A DNA stretch of 64,000 nt from Verrucomicrobiia bacterium (GCA_019634635.1 JAHCBB010000009.1:1-64000); one strand, 5' to 3'; shown: positions 45,126-55,518, numbered from the stretch's first letter. Translations and numbers: made by a program. The notes: generated by a model not told the origin, from the sequence alone.

Positions 45126-45842
45126 ATGGCCGCCCGCACCCTGACCATTGACGGCACGCCCACCAGCGCCGCCGAGGGATCCAGCCTGCTCCATGCGGCG
45201 CGCGACGCGGGCATCACGATCCCCACCCTCTGTCATCTCGACGGCGTGGACGACGTCGGGGCCTGCCGACTGTGTCTCGTGGAGATCGAGGGGGAGTCCA
45301 GGCTCCTGCCGGCCTGCGCCACGCAGGTGGCGGAGGGGATGCGGGTGCGCACCGCAACCGCACGCCTTCGGGAGTACCGCCGGATGCTTCTTGAACTGCT
45401 CTTTGCCGAGCGCAACCACGTCTGCGCCGTCTGCGTCGCCAACGGGCACTGCGAGCTCCAAACCCTGGCGTGGCAGCACGGGATGGATCATGTCCGCTTC
45501 GAGTACCAGTTCCCCCGGTGGGAGGTGGACCTCACCCATCCACGATTCGGCATGGACCACAACCGCTGCATTCTGTGCACCCGGTGCGTGCGCACCTGCT
45601 GGGAGCTGGAGGGGGCGGGCACCAAAAACGTGTCGGGACGCGGTGCCGCCTCGCAGATCATCACCGACCTCAATCAGCCCTGGGGTGAATCCGACACCTG
45701 CACCGGCTGCGGCAAATGTGTCCAGGCCTGCCCGACCGGCGCGCTGTTTGAGCGGGGCGTCACCACCGGTGAAATGGAGCGGGACCGCGTCCGACTCGAA
45801 TCCCTGGCGCAGACACGGAAAGGGGGACCATGGAGCGCCTGA
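45126..45842 (+). CDS. hoxU: Hydrogenase diaphorase subunit HoxU (iron-sulfur wire)
   Basis: The 238-residue NuoG-N-terminal-like subunit carries electrons between the diaphorase and the hydrogenase halves. A [2Fe-2S] ferredoxin domain has CHLDGVDDVGACRLCLVEI. A His/Cys cluster region follows (HVCAVCVANGHCELQTLAWQ), then two ferredoxin-type [4Fe-4S] motifs (CILCTRCVRTC and CTGCGKCVQACPTGAL). The complement is the full set expected for HoxU. It overlaps hoxY by 13 bases. Confidence 0.94.
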   Translation: MAARTLTIDGTPTSAAEGSSLLHAARDAGITIPTLCHLDGVDDVGACRLCLVEIEGESRLLPACATQVAEGMRVRTATARLREYRRMLLELLFAERNHVCAVCVANGHCELQTLAWQHGMDHVRFEYQFPRWEVDLTHPRFGMDHNRCILCTRCVRTCWELEGAGTKNVSGRGAASQIITDLNQPWGESDTCTGCGKCVQACPTGALFERGVTTGEMERDRVRLESLAQTRKGGPWSA

Positions 45843-46369
45843 AACTGGCCACCGTGTGGTTTGGCGGCTGCTCGGGCTGCCACATGTCGTTTCTCGATCT
45901 GGACGAATTCCTCATCACCCTGGCCGGACGCGTGGCGTTCGTGTACGGGCCGCTGGTGGATTCGAAGGAGTACCCGGAGTCCGTGGACGTCGTGCTGGTC
46001 GAGGGGGCGATCTGCAACGAGGAGCATGTGACGCTCGCCCGCCAGATCCGCCGCAAGACCCGCCTCGTGGTCTCCCTCGGCGATTGCGCGGTCACCACCA
46101 ACGTCACCGGCATGCGCAATCCGCTGGGGGGGCCGGAAGTGATCCTGAGCCGCGCCTTTGTGGAGCTGGCGGATGTCCATGCCGGACTCCCGGACGCCCC
46201 CGGCCTGCTGCCAACGTTGCTGGACCGGGCGGTGCCGGTGCACGAGGTGATCCGGGTGGATCACTTCCTCCCGGGCTGTCCGCCACCGGCCCCGCACATC
46301 CGGGCCCTGCTGGAGCACCTCCTGGACGGGGGACCCCCGCTGGCGGAGCCGCAGTTGAAGTTCGGCTGA
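45830..46369 (+). CDS. hoxY: [NiFe]-hydrogenase small subunit HoxY
   Basis: The 179-residue small subunit carries the proximal [4Fe-4S] cluster next to the NiFe centre. Ligands appear in [16 protein letters not shown] (Cys14, Cys17), [17 protein letters not shown] and [11 protein letters not shown]. There is no Tat signal, as expected for a cytoplasmic group 3 enzyme, and the short length fits HoxY rather than membrane-bound uptake small subunits. Encoded between the diaphorase subunits and the large subunit, 19 bases before hoxH. Confidence 0.95.
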   Translation: MERLKLATVWFGGCSGCHMSFLDLDEFLITLAGRVAFVYGPLVDSKEYPESVDVVLVEGAICNEEHVTLARQIRRKTRLVVSLGDCAVTTNVTGMRNPLGGPEVILSRAFVELADVHAGLPDAPGLLPTLLDRAVPVHEVIRVDHFLPGCPPPAPHIRALLEHLLDGGPPLAEPQLKFG

Positions 46370-46388
46370 TCCGCCGGCAAACCCGACC

Positions 46389-47813
46389 ATGGCCCAGCGC
46401 ATCGTCATTGACCCGGTCACCCGCATTGAGGGGCATGCGAAGATCAGCATCTACCTCGACGACGAGGGCCGGGTGCACGATGCGCAATTTCACGTCGTGG
46501 AGTTCCGGGGATTCGAGCGGTTCTGCGAGGGCCGCACGCTCGGAGAAATGCCGTCCCTGACCGCACGCACCTGCGGCATCTGCCCGGTAAGCCATCTGCT
46601 CGCATCGGCCCGGGCGGGTGACCAGATCCTTGCGGTCGAGGTGCCGCCCCCCGCCGTGAAGCTCCGGCGCCTGATGAACCTCGGCCAGATCGTCCAGTCG
46701 CACGCGCTCAGCTTCTTCCACCTGAGTGCTCCCGATTTTCTGCTGGGTTGGGAAACCCCGCCAGCGCGCCGGAACGTGTTCGGGTTGCTCGGGGAGCATG
46801 AGGATCTCGTCCGCGCCGGCATCCGGCTGAGGCAGTTCGGACAGGAAATCATCGAGCATCTGGGGGGGCGGAAGATCCATCCCGCCTGGGCCGTTCCGGG
46901 GGGCGTGCGCTCCGGCCTGGGCCTCGAGGGGCGCGATGCCATCCGCCGCCGGCTACCCGAGGCCTTTGAAACCACCGCGCGAGTCACCGCGTTGTTCAAG
47001 GGGCTGTTTGATGGATTGCGGGAGGAAATCGGGGCGTTTGGCAACTTTCCCTCGCTCTTCCTCGGCCTGGCGGGACCGGGTGGCGAATGGGAGCACCACG
47101 AGGGAACCCTGCGCTTCTCCGACAGCTCGGGGAACCTCGTTGCCGACGGCATTCCCCCGGCGGACTACCGGCAGTTCATCGGCGAGGCGGTGCAGTCCTC
47201 GTCGTACCTCAAGTCGCCGTACTACCGGCCGCTGGGATTCCCCGACGGCATGTACCGCGTGGGGCCGCTGGCCCGCCTCAACATCTGCACCACGATGGGA
47301 TCGCCGCGGGCCCAGGCGGAATGGCTCGAATTCCGCCAGCTCGGGCAGGGCGCGGTGACGTCGTGCTTCCATTACCATTTTGCGCGGCTCATCGAGATCC
47401 TGGCCTGCCTCGAACGGATCGAGATGCTCCTGGAGGATCCGGCATTGCAGTCGGAGGACCTGCGTGCCGACGCCGGCATCAACCGCCTGCACGGCGTCGG
47501 TGTCAGCGAGGCGCCGCGCGGAACCCTGTTTCACGACTACGAGGTGGACCGGAACGGGCTGGTCCGGAAGGTCAACCTCATCATCGCCACCGGACAGAAC
47601 AACCTGGCAATGAACCGGACGGTCGCGCAAATCGCCCGTCATTACGTCCGGGGACAGAAAATCCCCGAAGAGACGCTGAACCGCATTGAGCACGGCATCC
47701 GGTGTTTCGACCCGTGCCTCAGCTGTTCCACACACGCCGCGGGCAGGATGCCGCTGCACGTGGTGCTGATCGGAGCCGACGGGAGCGTCCTCGACGACAT
47801 CCGGCGGCCGTGA
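46389..47813 (+). CDS. hoxH: [NiFe]-hydrogenase large subunit HoxH
   Basis: The 474-residue large subunit carries the NiFe(CN)2CO site. The L1 motif is [10 protein letters not shown] (Cys62, Cys65), and the L2 motif is DPCLSCSTH (Cys443, Cys446, His449). The 25 residues after His449 form the maturation tail that HoxW would remove once nickel is inserted. The N-terminus [15 protein letters not shown] is the family hallmark. Subunit composition (E, F, U, Y, H) and cytoplasmic small subunit fit a group 3d NAD(P)-linked bidirectional hydrogenase that evolves or oxidises H2. Its stop overlaps the GTG of hoxW. Confidence 0.96.
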   Translation: MAQRIVIDPVTRIEGHAKISIYLDDEGRVHDAQFHVVEFRGFERFCEGRTLGEMPSLTARTCGICPVSHLLASARAGDQILAVEVPPPAVKLRRLMNLGQIVQSHALSFFHLSAPDFLLGWETPPARRNVFGLLGEHEDLVRAGIRLRQFGQEIIEHLGGRKIHPAWAVPGGVRSGLGLEGRDAIRRRLPEAFETTARVTALFKGLFDGLREEIGAFGNFPSLFLGLAGPGGEWEHHEGTLRFSDSSGNLVADGIPPADYRQFIGEAVQSSSYLKSPYYRPLGFPDGMYRVGPLARLNICTTMGSPRAQAEWLEFRQLGQGAVTSCFHYHFARLIEILACLERIEMLLEDPALQSEDLRADAGINRLHGVGVSEAPRGTLFHDYEVDRNGLVRKVNLIIATGQNNLAMNRTVAQIARHYVRGQKIPEETLNRIEHGIRCFDPCLSCSTHAAGRMPLHVVLIGADGSVLDDIRRP

Positions 47814-48310
47814 ACTCCTGGCTGCTGGTGATTGGTTACGGCAACACCCTGCGGGGCGATGACGCCGCCGGCCCGATCGCGGCCGGGGCTGTGGCGTCTC
47901 TGGGATTGCCCGGAACGCGGGTCGAGACGCGTCACCAGTTGGTCCCGGAACTGAGCGCCGACATTGCCACCGCGGGCATCGTGATTTTCATGGATGCCGG
48001 GACGCTCACCGACCGGGACCCGCCCCGGGTGACGCAGTTGCGATCCCTGCGCGTGACCGGGCGGCCCATGCGACAGCCGTTGTTCGGGCACCATCTGGAC
48101 CCGTCCGCGGTCCTTGCGGTTGCGGCGCGGGTTTACGGGCGGCGACCCGCCGCGTGGCTGCTCACCATCACCGCCGAGGCTTTCGAAGCGGGTTCGGCAC
48201 CTTCGCCGCGCTGCACGCAGGGGATCGCCGAGGCGACCCGGATCGTCGTGTCCATTGCCCGGTGCCGCCGCCTGGCGATGCGATTCCTCCCGGACGCCGG
48301 GGTTTCCTGA
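47810..48310 (+). CDS. hoxW: Hydrogenase maturation endopeptidase HoxW
   Basis: A GTG start at 47810 overlaps the hoxH stop (GTGA). The 166-residue protein has the family opening [18 protein letters not shown] with a metal-sensing acidic residue, a central IFMDAGT, and [10 protein letters not shown] with the third nickel-binding His. HycI/HoxW proteases cleave the C-terminal tail of the large subunit after nickel insertion. Its position next to hoxH is the usual arrangement. Four bases separate it from hypA. Confidence 0.88.
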   Translation: MNSWLLVIGYGNTLRGDDAAGPIAAGAVASLGLPGTRVETRHQLVPELSADIATAGIVIFMDAGTLTDRDPPRVTQLRSLRVTGRPMRQPLFGHHLDPSAVLAVAARVYGRRPAAWLLTITAEAFEAGSAPSPRCTQGIAEATRIVVSIARCRRLAMRFLPDAGVS

Positions 48311-48314
48311 GGTC

Positions 48315-48656
48315 ATGCACGAAGCGGGCATCATGGCGGAGGCTCTGGAGATGGCGACGGCCGAGGCGGTGCGGGCCGGCGGGTCGCGAATCCACCGGTT
48401 GCGCCTCCGCGTCGGTGCGTTGAGCGGAGTGGTGCCGGAGGCCCTGGAGTTTGCCTTTGCCGCCCTCGCGCCGGGATCCGCGGCAGACCAAGCCCGCCTG
48501 GAGATCGAACCGGTCCCGGCTGTGGGCTGGTGTGCGCCGTGCCGGACCGCGTTTCCAGCGGGCGATGGTGGGGAACGCTGCCCCGGTTGTCGCCGTCCAC
48601 CGACAACGCTCTGCCAGGGGCTTGAGCTTGAGCTGGCTTCGGTGGAAATATCGTGA
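48315..48656 (+). CDS. hypA: Hydrogenase nickel insertion protein HypA
   Basis: The 113-residue protein starts with MHEAGIMAEALEMA; His2 is the family nickel ligand. The zinc site uses two Cys pairs, CAPC and CPGC. HypA with HypB delivers Ni2+ to the large-subunit precursor after iron insertion. Coupled to hoxW and hypB (9 bases upstream of hypB). Confidence 0.93.
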   Translation: MHEAGIMAEALEMATAEAVRAGGSRIHRLRLRVGALSGVVPEALEFAFAALAPGSAADQARLEIEPVPAVGWCAPCRTAFPAGDGGERCPGCRRPPTTLCQGLELELASVEIS

Positions 48657-48665
48657 GGCTCCGAT

Positions 48666-49514
48666 ATGTGCGAGGAATGTGGATGCGGACTGGAAAATGC
48701 GGCGAGTCGCGAGGCGACGTTGCCTTCCGATCATGCCCACCCCCGTTCCCACTCCCACCCTCATCCCCCGGCAGGACCCTCCGGCAGCGCGGAATCCGGG
48801 CACGGCGGTCCCGGAGAGGATTCCCCGGAAGGTGCCAGGATCCTCTCGGTGCAACGCCATCTCTTGGAACGAAATGAGCGCATGGCCGAGCGAAACCGGG
48901 GTTTCTTCGCTGCAAAGCAGCTCTTGGTGGTGAACGTCCTGTCGGCTCCCGGCTCCGGAAAGACGCTGCTGCTCGAGGAGACCGCTCACCGACTTTCCGG
49001 ACGTCTCCGCACCGGCGTCGTGGTTGGCGATCTGGCCACCGACCGGGACGCGGCGCGCCTGCGGGCGGCCGGCGTGCCGGTGGTCCAGATCACGACCGGC
49101 ACCTTGTGCCATCTGGAGGCCGACATGGTGGCCCGCGCCGTCGCCGCGCTCGACCTCGATGCGCTCGACCTGCTTCTGATTGAGAACGTCGGCAACCTCG
49201 TCTGCCCGGCCTCCTACGACCTGGGCGAGGATTTGCGGGCGGTGCTGCTGTCGGTCACCGAGGGCGAGGACAAGCCGCTCAAGTACCCCCCGTTGTTTCA
49301 CTCGGCCGACGTCGCCCTGGTGACCAAGTGCGACCTGGCCAACGCCACCGGATTCGATCGCGAAACGGCGCTCGCGAATCTCCGGCAGATCAGCCACCAC
49401 GCTCGGATCTTCGAGGTCTCCGCACGGACCGGCGAGGGTCTCGCTGACTGGTGCGACCATCTCGAGGCACGCCGGAGACACAAGGCGTCGCCCCTGCGGC
49501 CCCAAGCCGGATGA
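48666..49514 (+). CDS. hypB: Hydrogenase nickel insertion GTPase HypB
   Basis: The 282-residue protein begins with MCEECGCG, the high-affinity nickel motif near the N-terminus, followed by a His-rich stretch (DHAHPRSHSHPHP) for nickel storage. The GTPase domain has the P-loop NVLSAPGSGKTLLLEE, VVGDLATDRD, IENVGNLVCP and TKCD. It supplies Ni2+ to the HypA-hydrogenase complex with GTP hydrolysis. Its stop overlaps the hypF ATG (ATGA). Confidence 0.95.
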   Translation: MCEECGCGLENAASREATLPSDHAHPRSHSHPHPPAGPSGSAESGHGGPGEDSPEGARILSVQRHLLERNERMAERNRGFFAAKQLLVVNVLSAPGSGKTLLLEETAHRLSGRLRTGVVVGDLATDRDAARLRAAGVPVVQITTGTLCHLEADMVARAVAALDLDALDLLLIENVGNLVCPASYDLGEDLRAVLLSVTEGEDKPLKYPPLFHSADVALVTKCDLANATGFDRETALANLRQISHHARIFEVSARTGEGLADWCDHLEARRRHKASPLRPQAG

Positions 49515-51910
49515 ATTCCGTCCCGCCGTCGCCGCACGCGGAACGGATGGAATTCGAGATCCGTGGGATGGTTCAGGGGGTCGGGTTCCGCCCGTTCGTT
49601 CACCAGTTGGGCGTCGGGATGGGCCTTTCGGGATGGGTGAGGAACACGCCCCGGGGGGTCCGGATCGTCGTTGAAGGTGGGACCGAACCGCTCGGCACCT
49701 TCCAGTCGCGGCTGCGTCCGGAAGCACCCCCGGGGAGTTGGATCGAGGACATCGAGGTGCGCCGGACCGCCGCATCCGGCCTGCGCGGATTCGAGATCCT
49801 GGAGAGCGAAGTCTCCGGGTCGCCCGACACTTCGGTTCCAGTGGACCTTGCCGTCTGTGCCGACTGCGTAAGGGAAGTACTCGATCCCGCAAACCGCCGG
49901 TACCGTCATCCGTTCACCAACTGCACCCGGTGCGGCCCGCGCTTCACCATCATCGAGCGCATGCCCTACGACCGGGAGCGCACGTCCATGAAGTGCTTCG
50001 CGATGTGTGCGCCGTGCCGTTCGGAGTTCTTCGATCCCGCAGACCGCCGGTTCCACGCCCAACCCAACGCATGCCCGGATTGCGGGCCCCGGCTGGCGCT
50101 CTGGTCGCCGGAAGGAGCGGTGCTGTCCACCGGCGATGACGCGTTGCGGGAGGCGGCGGCAGCCTTGCGTCGTGGACGGATCGTTGCGGTGAAGGGACTT
50201 GGCGGATTCCAGTTATTGGTCACCGCCGACCAACCGGAGGCCGTTGCGCGGCTCCGCGAACGCAAGCAGCGGGAGGAGAAGCCGTTCGCCGTCATGCTCG
50301 CGGATCTCAAGGCCGTACGCAGTTGGTGCCGGATCCGGCCGCTGGAGGCGCGCCTGTTGTCCGGCCCGGAGGCGCCCATCGTCCTGCTCCGGAGACACGC
50401 GGACACTCCGGGGCTCGAAGGGGTCGCACCGGGGAACCCGCTCCTTGGAGTGCTGCTGCCCTGCACCGCGCTGCATCACCTGCTGCTCCGGGAGGTCGGG
50501 GGGCCGGTGGTGGCCACCAGCGGCAACCGCCATGACGAACCCATCTGCGGCGACGAACACCAAGCCCTCGACCGGCTCGCCGGCATGGCGGACCAGTTCC
50601 TGGTGCATGACCGTCCGATGATTCGGGCGCTCGATGATTCGGTGGTCACCGTCGTCGCGGGACGCGCCCTCGTCCTGCGCCGGGCCCGCGGTTTCGTGCC
50701 GCGACCGATCCCACTTCCACCACCGGACGCTCCGGAGGGCCGCCGCACCGCCGCGACGCTCCTCGCAGTCGGGGGCCACCTGAAAAACACCGTGGCTCTC
50801 GCGGTCAACGGCCGGGCGTTCCTGAGTCAGCACATTGGAGACCTCGAGACTGCCGCGTCGCTGGAGGCGCATCACCAGATGATCGAGGACCTGCAGCAAC
50901 TGCAGGGCGCGACGGCATCCGTTGCGGTCACCGATGCCCATCCGGAATATGCGTCCACACGCGCCGCCAGAGCATCCGGAGGTCCGACGATCGCCGTCCA
51001 ACATCACCACGCCCACCTGCTGTCCTGCCTGGCCGACAACCGCATGGGGCCGCCCGCCTTTGGCGTGATCTGGGACGGTTCGGGCGACGGACGCGACGGC
51101 ACGCTGTGGGGCGGCGAGTTCCTGATCGTCCGGGAGGTCGGTCTGGGATTCGAGAGGATCGGCACGCTGCGGCCCTTTCGGCTGCCCGGAGGCGAGGCCG
51201 CCATCCGTGAGCCGCGCCGCGCCGCCCTTGGCCTCCTTCATGCGTTGCTCGGGGATCGCCTGTGGACCCTGGGGGACCTGCCGGCACTGGAAGCCTTCAC
51301 GCGTCCGGAACAAGCCACGCTCCGCCAGATGCTCAATCGCGGCGTCCAGTCCCCATGGACCTCCAGCGTCGGTCGCCTGCTCGATGCCGTGGCCTCCCTG
51401 ACCGGGCTCCGGCAACGCTCGCGCTTCGAGGGGCAGGCCGCCATGGAACTCGAATTCGCCGCCGAGTCGGCCCCGCGCAATGCCGGTCGCAGCCCGGGGC
51501 TGGCCTGGGTTCCGAACCCGGCCGCCCCAGGCGAGGCGGCCGGGAATCGGGCCCGACTTGTCCTCGACTGGGGTCCGTTTGTCTTGGAACTGATCGAAGC
51601 CCACCGAGGCGGTGTCCCAGCCCGGATCCAGTCACGCCGGCTGCACGAGGCACTTGCCGACGCCGCGGTGGCGGCTGCGGTCCGGGTTGGACTTGAACGG
51701 GTGGTCCTCAGCGGCGGATGCTTCCAGAACCGGCTCCTGACCCGCCTGGCCGTCCGCCGGCTCCGTCATGCGGGCCTTCGTCCGGTCTGGCACCGTCAGG
51801 TGCCGCCCAATGACGGGGGCCTGGCGCTCGGTCAGTTGATGGCCGCGTCGGGAACCACTGCCAACGACAGCAACGAACCATGTGCCTCGCTCTTCCAGGA
51901 CAGATCGTAA
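49511..51910 (+). CDS. hypF: Carbamoyltransferase HypF (cyanide ligand synthesis)
   Basis: HypF turns carbamoyl phosphate and ATP into a carbamoyl-adenylate and loads it onto HypE for CN- ligand formation. The 799-residue protein has an acylphosphatase domain (RGMVQGVGFRPFVHQL, about 18-34). Two zinc fingers follow, CADC...CTRC and CAPC...CPDC. The YrdC-like nucleotide domain has KGLGGFQLL and SGNRHDEPI, and a Kae1-like C-terminal domain has the metal site VQHHHAHLL and the late SGGCFQNRLL. Length and order are standard. Its 3' end overlaps hypC by 31 bases. Confidence 0.96.
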   Translation: MNSVPPSPHAERMEFEIRGMVQGVGFRPFVHQLGVGMGLSGWVRNTPRGVRIVVEGGTEPLGTFQSRLRPEAPPGSWIEDIEVRRTAASGLRGFEILESEVSGSPDTSVPVDLAVCADCVREVLDPANRRYRHPFTNCTRCGPRFTIIERMPYDRERTSMKCFAMCAPCRSEFFDPADRRFHAQPNACPDCGPRLALWSPEGAVLSTGDDALREAAAALRRGRIVAVKGLGGFQLLVTADQPEAVARLRERKQREEKPFAVMLADLKAVRSWCRIRPLEARLLSGPEAPIVLLRRHADTPGLEGVAPGNPLLGVLLPCTALHHLLLREVGGPVVATSGNRHDEPICGDEHQALDRLAGMADQFLVHDRPMIRALDDSVVTVVAGRALVLRRARGFVPRPIPLPPPDAPEGRRTAATLLAVGGHLKNTVALAVNGRAFLSQHIGDLETAASLEAHHQMIEDLQQLQGATASVAVTDAHPEYASTRAARASGGPTIAVQHHHAHLLSCLADNRMGPPAFGVIWDGSGDGRDGTLWGGEFLIVREVGLGFERIGTLRPFRLPGGEAAIREPRRAALGLLHALLGDRLWTLGDLPALEAFTRPEQATLRQMLNRGVQSPWTSSVGRLLDAVASLTGLRQRSRFEGQAAMELEFAAESAPRNAGRSPGLAWVPNPAAPGEAAGNRARLVLDWGPFVLELIEAHRGGVPARIQSRRLHEALADAAVAAAVRVGLERVVLSGGCFQNRLLTRLAVRRLRHAGLRPVWHRQVPPNDGGLALGQLMAASGTTANDSNEPCASLFQDRS

Positions 51911-52137
51911 GCGTGTCGGGGACCGACCCGCTTTGGCGCGAGGCGCGCGTGGATTTCTGCGGCGTGATCAAGGTGGTCAGCCTGGCCTGCGTGCCCGGGG
52001 CCGCCGTCGGGGATTACGTGCTCGTCCATGCCGGCATGGCCATCAGCATCGTGGACGAGGAGGAGGCCCGGGCGGTGCTTGAGCACTTCCAGGAGATGGA
52101 GGAGGCCGTCGTTGGCGAGGACGGTGGCGGACCATGA
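51880..52137 (+). CDS. hypC: Hydrogenase assembly chaperone HypC
   Basis: The 85-residue chaperone starts with MCLALPGQI, where Cys2 binds the Fe(CN)2CO unit and the large-subunit precursor. The beta-barrel core ends in [19 protein letters not shown], with the conserved His. It acts with HypD to carry iron between maturation steps. It begins within hypF, and its stop overlaps hypD as ATGA. Confidence 0.95.
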   Translation: MCLALPGQIVSVSGTDPLWREARVDFCGVIKVVSLACVPGAAVGDYVLVHAGMAISIVDEEEARAVLEHFQEMEEAVVGEDGGGP

Positions 52138-53225
52138 AACATCTGGACGAGTTCCGCGATGCCGAACTGGTGCGGCGCGTGACGGCGGCCCTTCGGCGGA
52201 CCGTCACCCGCCCGTGGACCCTGATGGAGGTGTGCGGTGGGCAGACTCATGCCATCCTCCGATTCGGATTGGACCGGCTCCTTCCCGACACCCTCACCCT
52301 GCTCCACGGACCGGGCTGCCCCGTCTGCGTCACGCCCGCCGAGGCCATGGACCACGCCCTCGCAATCGCCAGCGTGCCCGGGGTCCTCTTCTGCTCCTTC
52401 GGCGACATGCTCCGCGTCCCCGGCTCCCGGATGAATCTGCTCGCGGCAAGAGCCGCCGGAGCAGACGTCCGGGTGGTGTACTCACCGCTGGACGCCGTCC
52501 GTCTGGCGGCCGCGAATCCCGGCCGCGAGGTGGTGTTCTTCGCTGTCGGTTTCGAAACCACCGCACCGGCCACCGCGCTGGCGGTGCGCCAGGCCGCCGC
52601 GCTGGATCTGCGGAACTTCTCCCTCCTGCTTGCCCATGTCCTCGTGCCCCCGGCGTTGGAGAGCCTGCTCGCCGCACCCGACTGCCGGATCCAGGCGTTT
52701 CTCGCTGCGGGGCACGTATGCGCGGTCATGGGACACCGCGCCTACGAACCCATCGCAGCCACGCACCGGGTTCCCATCGTGGTGACCGGGTTCGAGCCGC
52801 TCGACATCCTTGACGGCGTTCTCCGGTGCGTCCGACAACTGGAGGCCGGGCGCGCCGAGGTCGAGAACGCCTACCGGCGCGTCGTCCGGCCGGATGGCAA
52901 TCCTTCCGCCGTGGATCTGATCAAAGAGGTCTTCATTCCCGTCCCACGCTCGTGGCGCGGAATCGGCGTGCTCCCGCACAGCGGCCTCGGCCTCCGGGAG
53001 GCGTACGCCCGGTTCGATGCCACCCACCGATTCGAAATCCCCGCGGGCACAGACCCGGAGACAGGCGACTGCCGCAGTGGCGACGTGTTGCTCGGACGGA
53101 TTCGCCCCACGGAATGCCCCCATTTTGGAACCCGTTGCACTCCCGATCGTCCCCTCGGCGCCACAATGGTGTCCACAGAGGGCGCCTGCGCGGCGTATTT
53201 TCGCTACCGGGAGGGCGTGGCATGA
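52134..53225 (+). CDS. hypD: Hydrogenase iron-ligand assembly protein HypD
   Basis: The 363-residue scaffold on which the Fe(CN)2CO group is assembled shows [47 protein letters not shown] and the C-terminal [4Fe-4S] ligands around [18 protein letters not shown] and EGACAAYF. At the place where E. coli HypD reads GACMVS this protein has GATMVS, a Cys to Thr variant seen outside the cluster ligand set. It forms a complex with HypC and HypE. The stop overlaps the hypE ATG. Confidence 0.96.
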   Translation: MKHLDEFRDAELVRRVTAALRRTVTRPWTLMEVCGGQTHAILRFGLDRLLPDTLTLLHGPGCPVCVTPAEAMDHALAIASVPGVLFCSFGDMLRVPGSRMNLLAARAAGADVRVVYSPLDAVRLAAANPGREVVFFAVGFETTAPATALAVRQAAALDLRNFSLLLAHVLVPPALESLLAAPDCRIQAFLAAGHVCAVMGHRAYEPIAATHRVPIVVTGFEPLDILDGVLRCVRQLEAGRAEVENAYRRVVRPDGNPSAVDLIKEVFIPVPRSWRGIGVLPHSGLGLREAYARFDATHRFEIPAGTDPETGDCRSGDVLLGRIRPTECPHFGTRCTPDRPLGATMVSTEGACAAYFRYREGVA

Positions 53226-54277
53226 ACCCGACTGAGGCGGCCGGCCTGTCCTGTCCGCCGCCCATGCCGGACCCACCCCGGATCCTGCTGGGCCACGGGG
53301 GGGGAGGGCGCCTGACCCGCGAGCTGGTCGCGCGTCTGATGCTCCCCGCCTTTGCGAACCCGGCCCTCGATCAGCGGCACGATGCCGCGGTGGTCGACGC
53401 CGGCGGACCCCGTCTGGCATTCACCACCGACGCCCATGTGGTGCATCCGCTGTTTTTTCCCGGCGGTGATCTGGGGAGTCTTGCCGTGATCGGCACCCTG
53501 AATGATCTCGCCATGAGTGGCGCGCATCCGGCAGCGCTCAGCGTCGCGTTCATCCTTGAGGAGGGGCTCGCCCTGGAGACGCTCCAGCGCCTGGTGAGGT
53601 CCATGCGAGATGCCGCGGCCGCGGCCGGGGTCCCGGTCGTCACGGGAGACACCAAAGTGGTCGAAAGGGGACGAGGACACGGTGTCTTCGTGACGACCGC
53701 GGGGATTGGATGGATCCGGCACGGACTGGCCATCGGCCCCTCCGCGGTGCGCCCGGGGGACGTCGTGATCCTCAGCGGTGACCTTGGCCGCCATGGGGTG
53801 GCCATCCTCGCCACCCGCGAGGGGCTGCAATTCGAGAGCACCATTGAGAGCGATTGTGCGTCCCTGGTCGGACCCGCACTGGCGCTCGTGGATGCCGGCA
53901 TCTCCGTGCACTGCCTGCGGGACCTGACCCGGGGCGGCGCGGCGGCGGCCCTTCACGAAATCGCCACCGACGCCGGGGTCACCCTCTCGCTGGAGGAGTC
54001 CAGCATCCCGGTGCGCGGGGATGTTCGCGCCGCCTGCGAGTTACTGGGCCTGGATCCTCTCCAGGTCGCCTGCGAGGGGCGGTTCGCAGCCGTGGTGCCG
54101 GCATCCCAAGGTGACGCGGCCCTCGACGTTCTGCGCCGCCATCCAGTGTCGGCCGGATCGGTGAAGGTCGGCACCGTTTCGGCGCCCGGACGGGTGCCGG
54201 TGTTGCTGCGAAGTCCGCTGGGTCCCTCCCGGGTCCTTGATCCGGGATCCGGCGAGCAACTGCCGCGCATCTGCTGA
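53222..54277 (+). CDS. hypE: Hydrogenase maturation protein HypE (thiocarbamate dehydratase)
   Basis: The 351-residue protein dehydrates a thiocarboxamide on its terminal cysteine to a thiocyanate that donates CN-. It has the PurM-like fold. [15 protein letters not shown] opens the domain, [22 protein letters not shown] carries the nucleotide site, and the chain ends exactly in PRIC with the catalytic Cys last. It closes the hox-hyp operon. A convergent small gene follows 15 bases after the stop, leaving no room for a separate terminator hairpin that I can see. Confidence 0.96.
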   Translation: MNPTEAAGLSCPPPMPDPPRILLGHGGGGRLTRELVARLMLPAFANPALDQRHDAAVVDAGGPRLAFTTDAHVVHPLFFPGGDLGSLAVIGTLNDLAMSGAHPAALSVAFILEEGLALETLQRLVRSMRDAAAAAGVPVVTGDTKVVERGRGHGVFVTTAGIGWIRHGLAIGPSAVRPGDVVILSGDLGRHGVAILATREGLQFESTIESDCASLVGPALALVDAGISVHCLRDLTRGGAAAALHEIATDAGVTLSLEESSIPVRGDVRAACELLGLDPLQVACEGRFAAVVPASQGDAALDVLRRHPVSAGSVKVGTVSAPGRVPVLLRSPLGPSRVLDPGSGEQLPRIC

Positions 54278-54292
54278 ACTGCGGAGAGGACG

Positions 54293-54565
54293 TCAGCGCC
54301 TGGACGATTTCAAACCCGCCCCGGACGGCCGTCTTGGGCGAATCTGGGTCACTTTGTAGGGCTGTCCCTTCGCGTCGTAGGTGACCCACTCGCCCACCGA
54401 TTCACCGCCGTCGAAATGGCCCGATCGAAGCTTCACACCATTGCGTCGGAACCATTCCCAATACCCGTGCGGCCTGCCGTCCCGCATGAGGCCGCGCGCC
54501 CAGAGGCTGCCATCCTTGTGGCGTTCCTCGTGTACAGTCGTGGGGGCGGCAGCGGTTCGAGGCAT
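54293..54565 (-). CDS. Small MORN-like repeat protein
   Basis: The 90-residue protein holds two or three MORN-variant repeats of the YwqK type: DGSLWARGLMRDGRPHGYWEW, then NGVKLRSGHFDGGESVGEW, then YDAKGQPYKV. A basic tail (RPRRPSGAGLKSSRR) follows. It has no signal peptide. MORN-like repeats bind protein or lipid surfaces; YwqK-like proteins have been proposed as antitoxins, but no toxin is adjacent. It converges on hypE, 15 bases away. Confidence 0.7.
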   Translation of the reverse strand: MPRTAAAPTTVHEERHKDGSLWARGLMRDGRPHGYWEWFRRNGVKLRSGHFDGGESVGEWVTYDAKGQPYKVTQIRPRRPSGAGLKSSRR

Positions 54566-54611
54566 GGTTTCGCCGGTGATGGGTGCGGAATGGGTGGCGG
54601 TGCACGGAAGG

Positions 54612-55358
54612 TCACCACCATGTGAAGGCCGGATCCGGTCGCGGGCCGGTGTAGTTCCACTGGTAGGCCTCGCGGGGGAACATGAAGAACTCGGTGTGCC
54701 CGTCGCCGAACAGCACGTTGAATTTGTATTGGCCGCGGTAATTGTGCCACTGGCTCCAAGGGTCGTTTTTGTTGCGGTCCGCCCACCAAGGCCAGTCTCC
54801 CTGGATGAGCTTGTTGGCAGCGCTGATGGCGATTTCGCTGGTCTTGATCGGGGTGCCCTGCGGCGAGCCCCGGGGCGCCCGGGAGTCGCCGGTGACGTGC
54901 TTGACCCGCAGCGTCTCGACCGCCCAGACGGTCAGGTAGCTGTTGCCCCATGCGTCATAGCAGGTCTTCACGCGGGCCCCGCGCATGTCGTTCTGCCAAA
55001 GGGAATCCCCCTTGTCGGCCGGACACTTCCACGCCTCGAATGCGGGGACGTACTTGTTCATCGGCCGGTTGGTCACCGACACCCGCCCCCCGTGCAGGGT
55101 CATCACCCCCGTCTTGCCACCCATGGTCCCCCAATCTTCGTACACCGGGAAGGAATCGCGGTTGTCGTCGGCGTACATGTGCAGCCCGATGCCGATCTGG
55201 CGATGGTTGCTGTTGCACCGGATCGTCAGCGCCTTGGCCTTTGCCCTCGCGAGAGCCGGCAGGAGCATGCCCGCGAGGATGGCGATGATGGCGATCACCA
55301 CCAGCAACTCGATCAGTGTGAACGCGCCGCGAAGGCGTCGGGGCGAGGGGGATCCCAT
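54612..55358 (-). CDS. Prepilin-type (type II secretion-like) protein with H-X9-DG C-terminus
   Basis: The start at 55358 is preferred over an in-frame ATG at 55382. The N-terminal prepilin peptidase site is [21 protein letters not shown], with the conserved [10 protein letters not shown] after a short basic leader. The rest is a secreted domain ending in [12 protein letters not shown], typical of the verrucomicrobial and planctomycetal H-X9-DG processing-associated family (DUF1559-like). These pseudopilins are present in tens of copies in such genomes, but their function is unknown. Divergent from the RND adaptor with a 160-base gap. Confidence 0.85.
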   Translation of the reverse strand: MGSPSPRRLRGAFTLIELLVVIAIIAILAGMLLPALARAKAKALTIRCNSNHRQIGIGLHMYADDNRDSFPVYEDWGTMGGKTGVMTLHGGRVSVTNRPMNKYVPAFEAWKCPADKGDSLWQNDMRGARVKTCYDAWGNSYLTVWAVETLRVKHVTGDSRAPRGSPQGTPIKTSEIAISAANKLIQGDWPWWADRNKNDPWSQWHNYRGQYKFNVLFGDGHTEFFMFPREAYQWNYTGPRPDPAFTWW

Positions 55359-55518
55359 GGGAGAGGTATCCCCCAAGCGCATGCCGGCGACAAGCGCAGA
55401 ACGCTGGCCGTGCAGTAGCTCCCGGCTGCAGTCGCGCCCCCCCCCGAATCGAGGAAAGGCCTCCCAATAGTTCTCCCGGCCTGACAGGTTGTCTGCGCTT
55501 CAACCTCCCGGACGTGAC

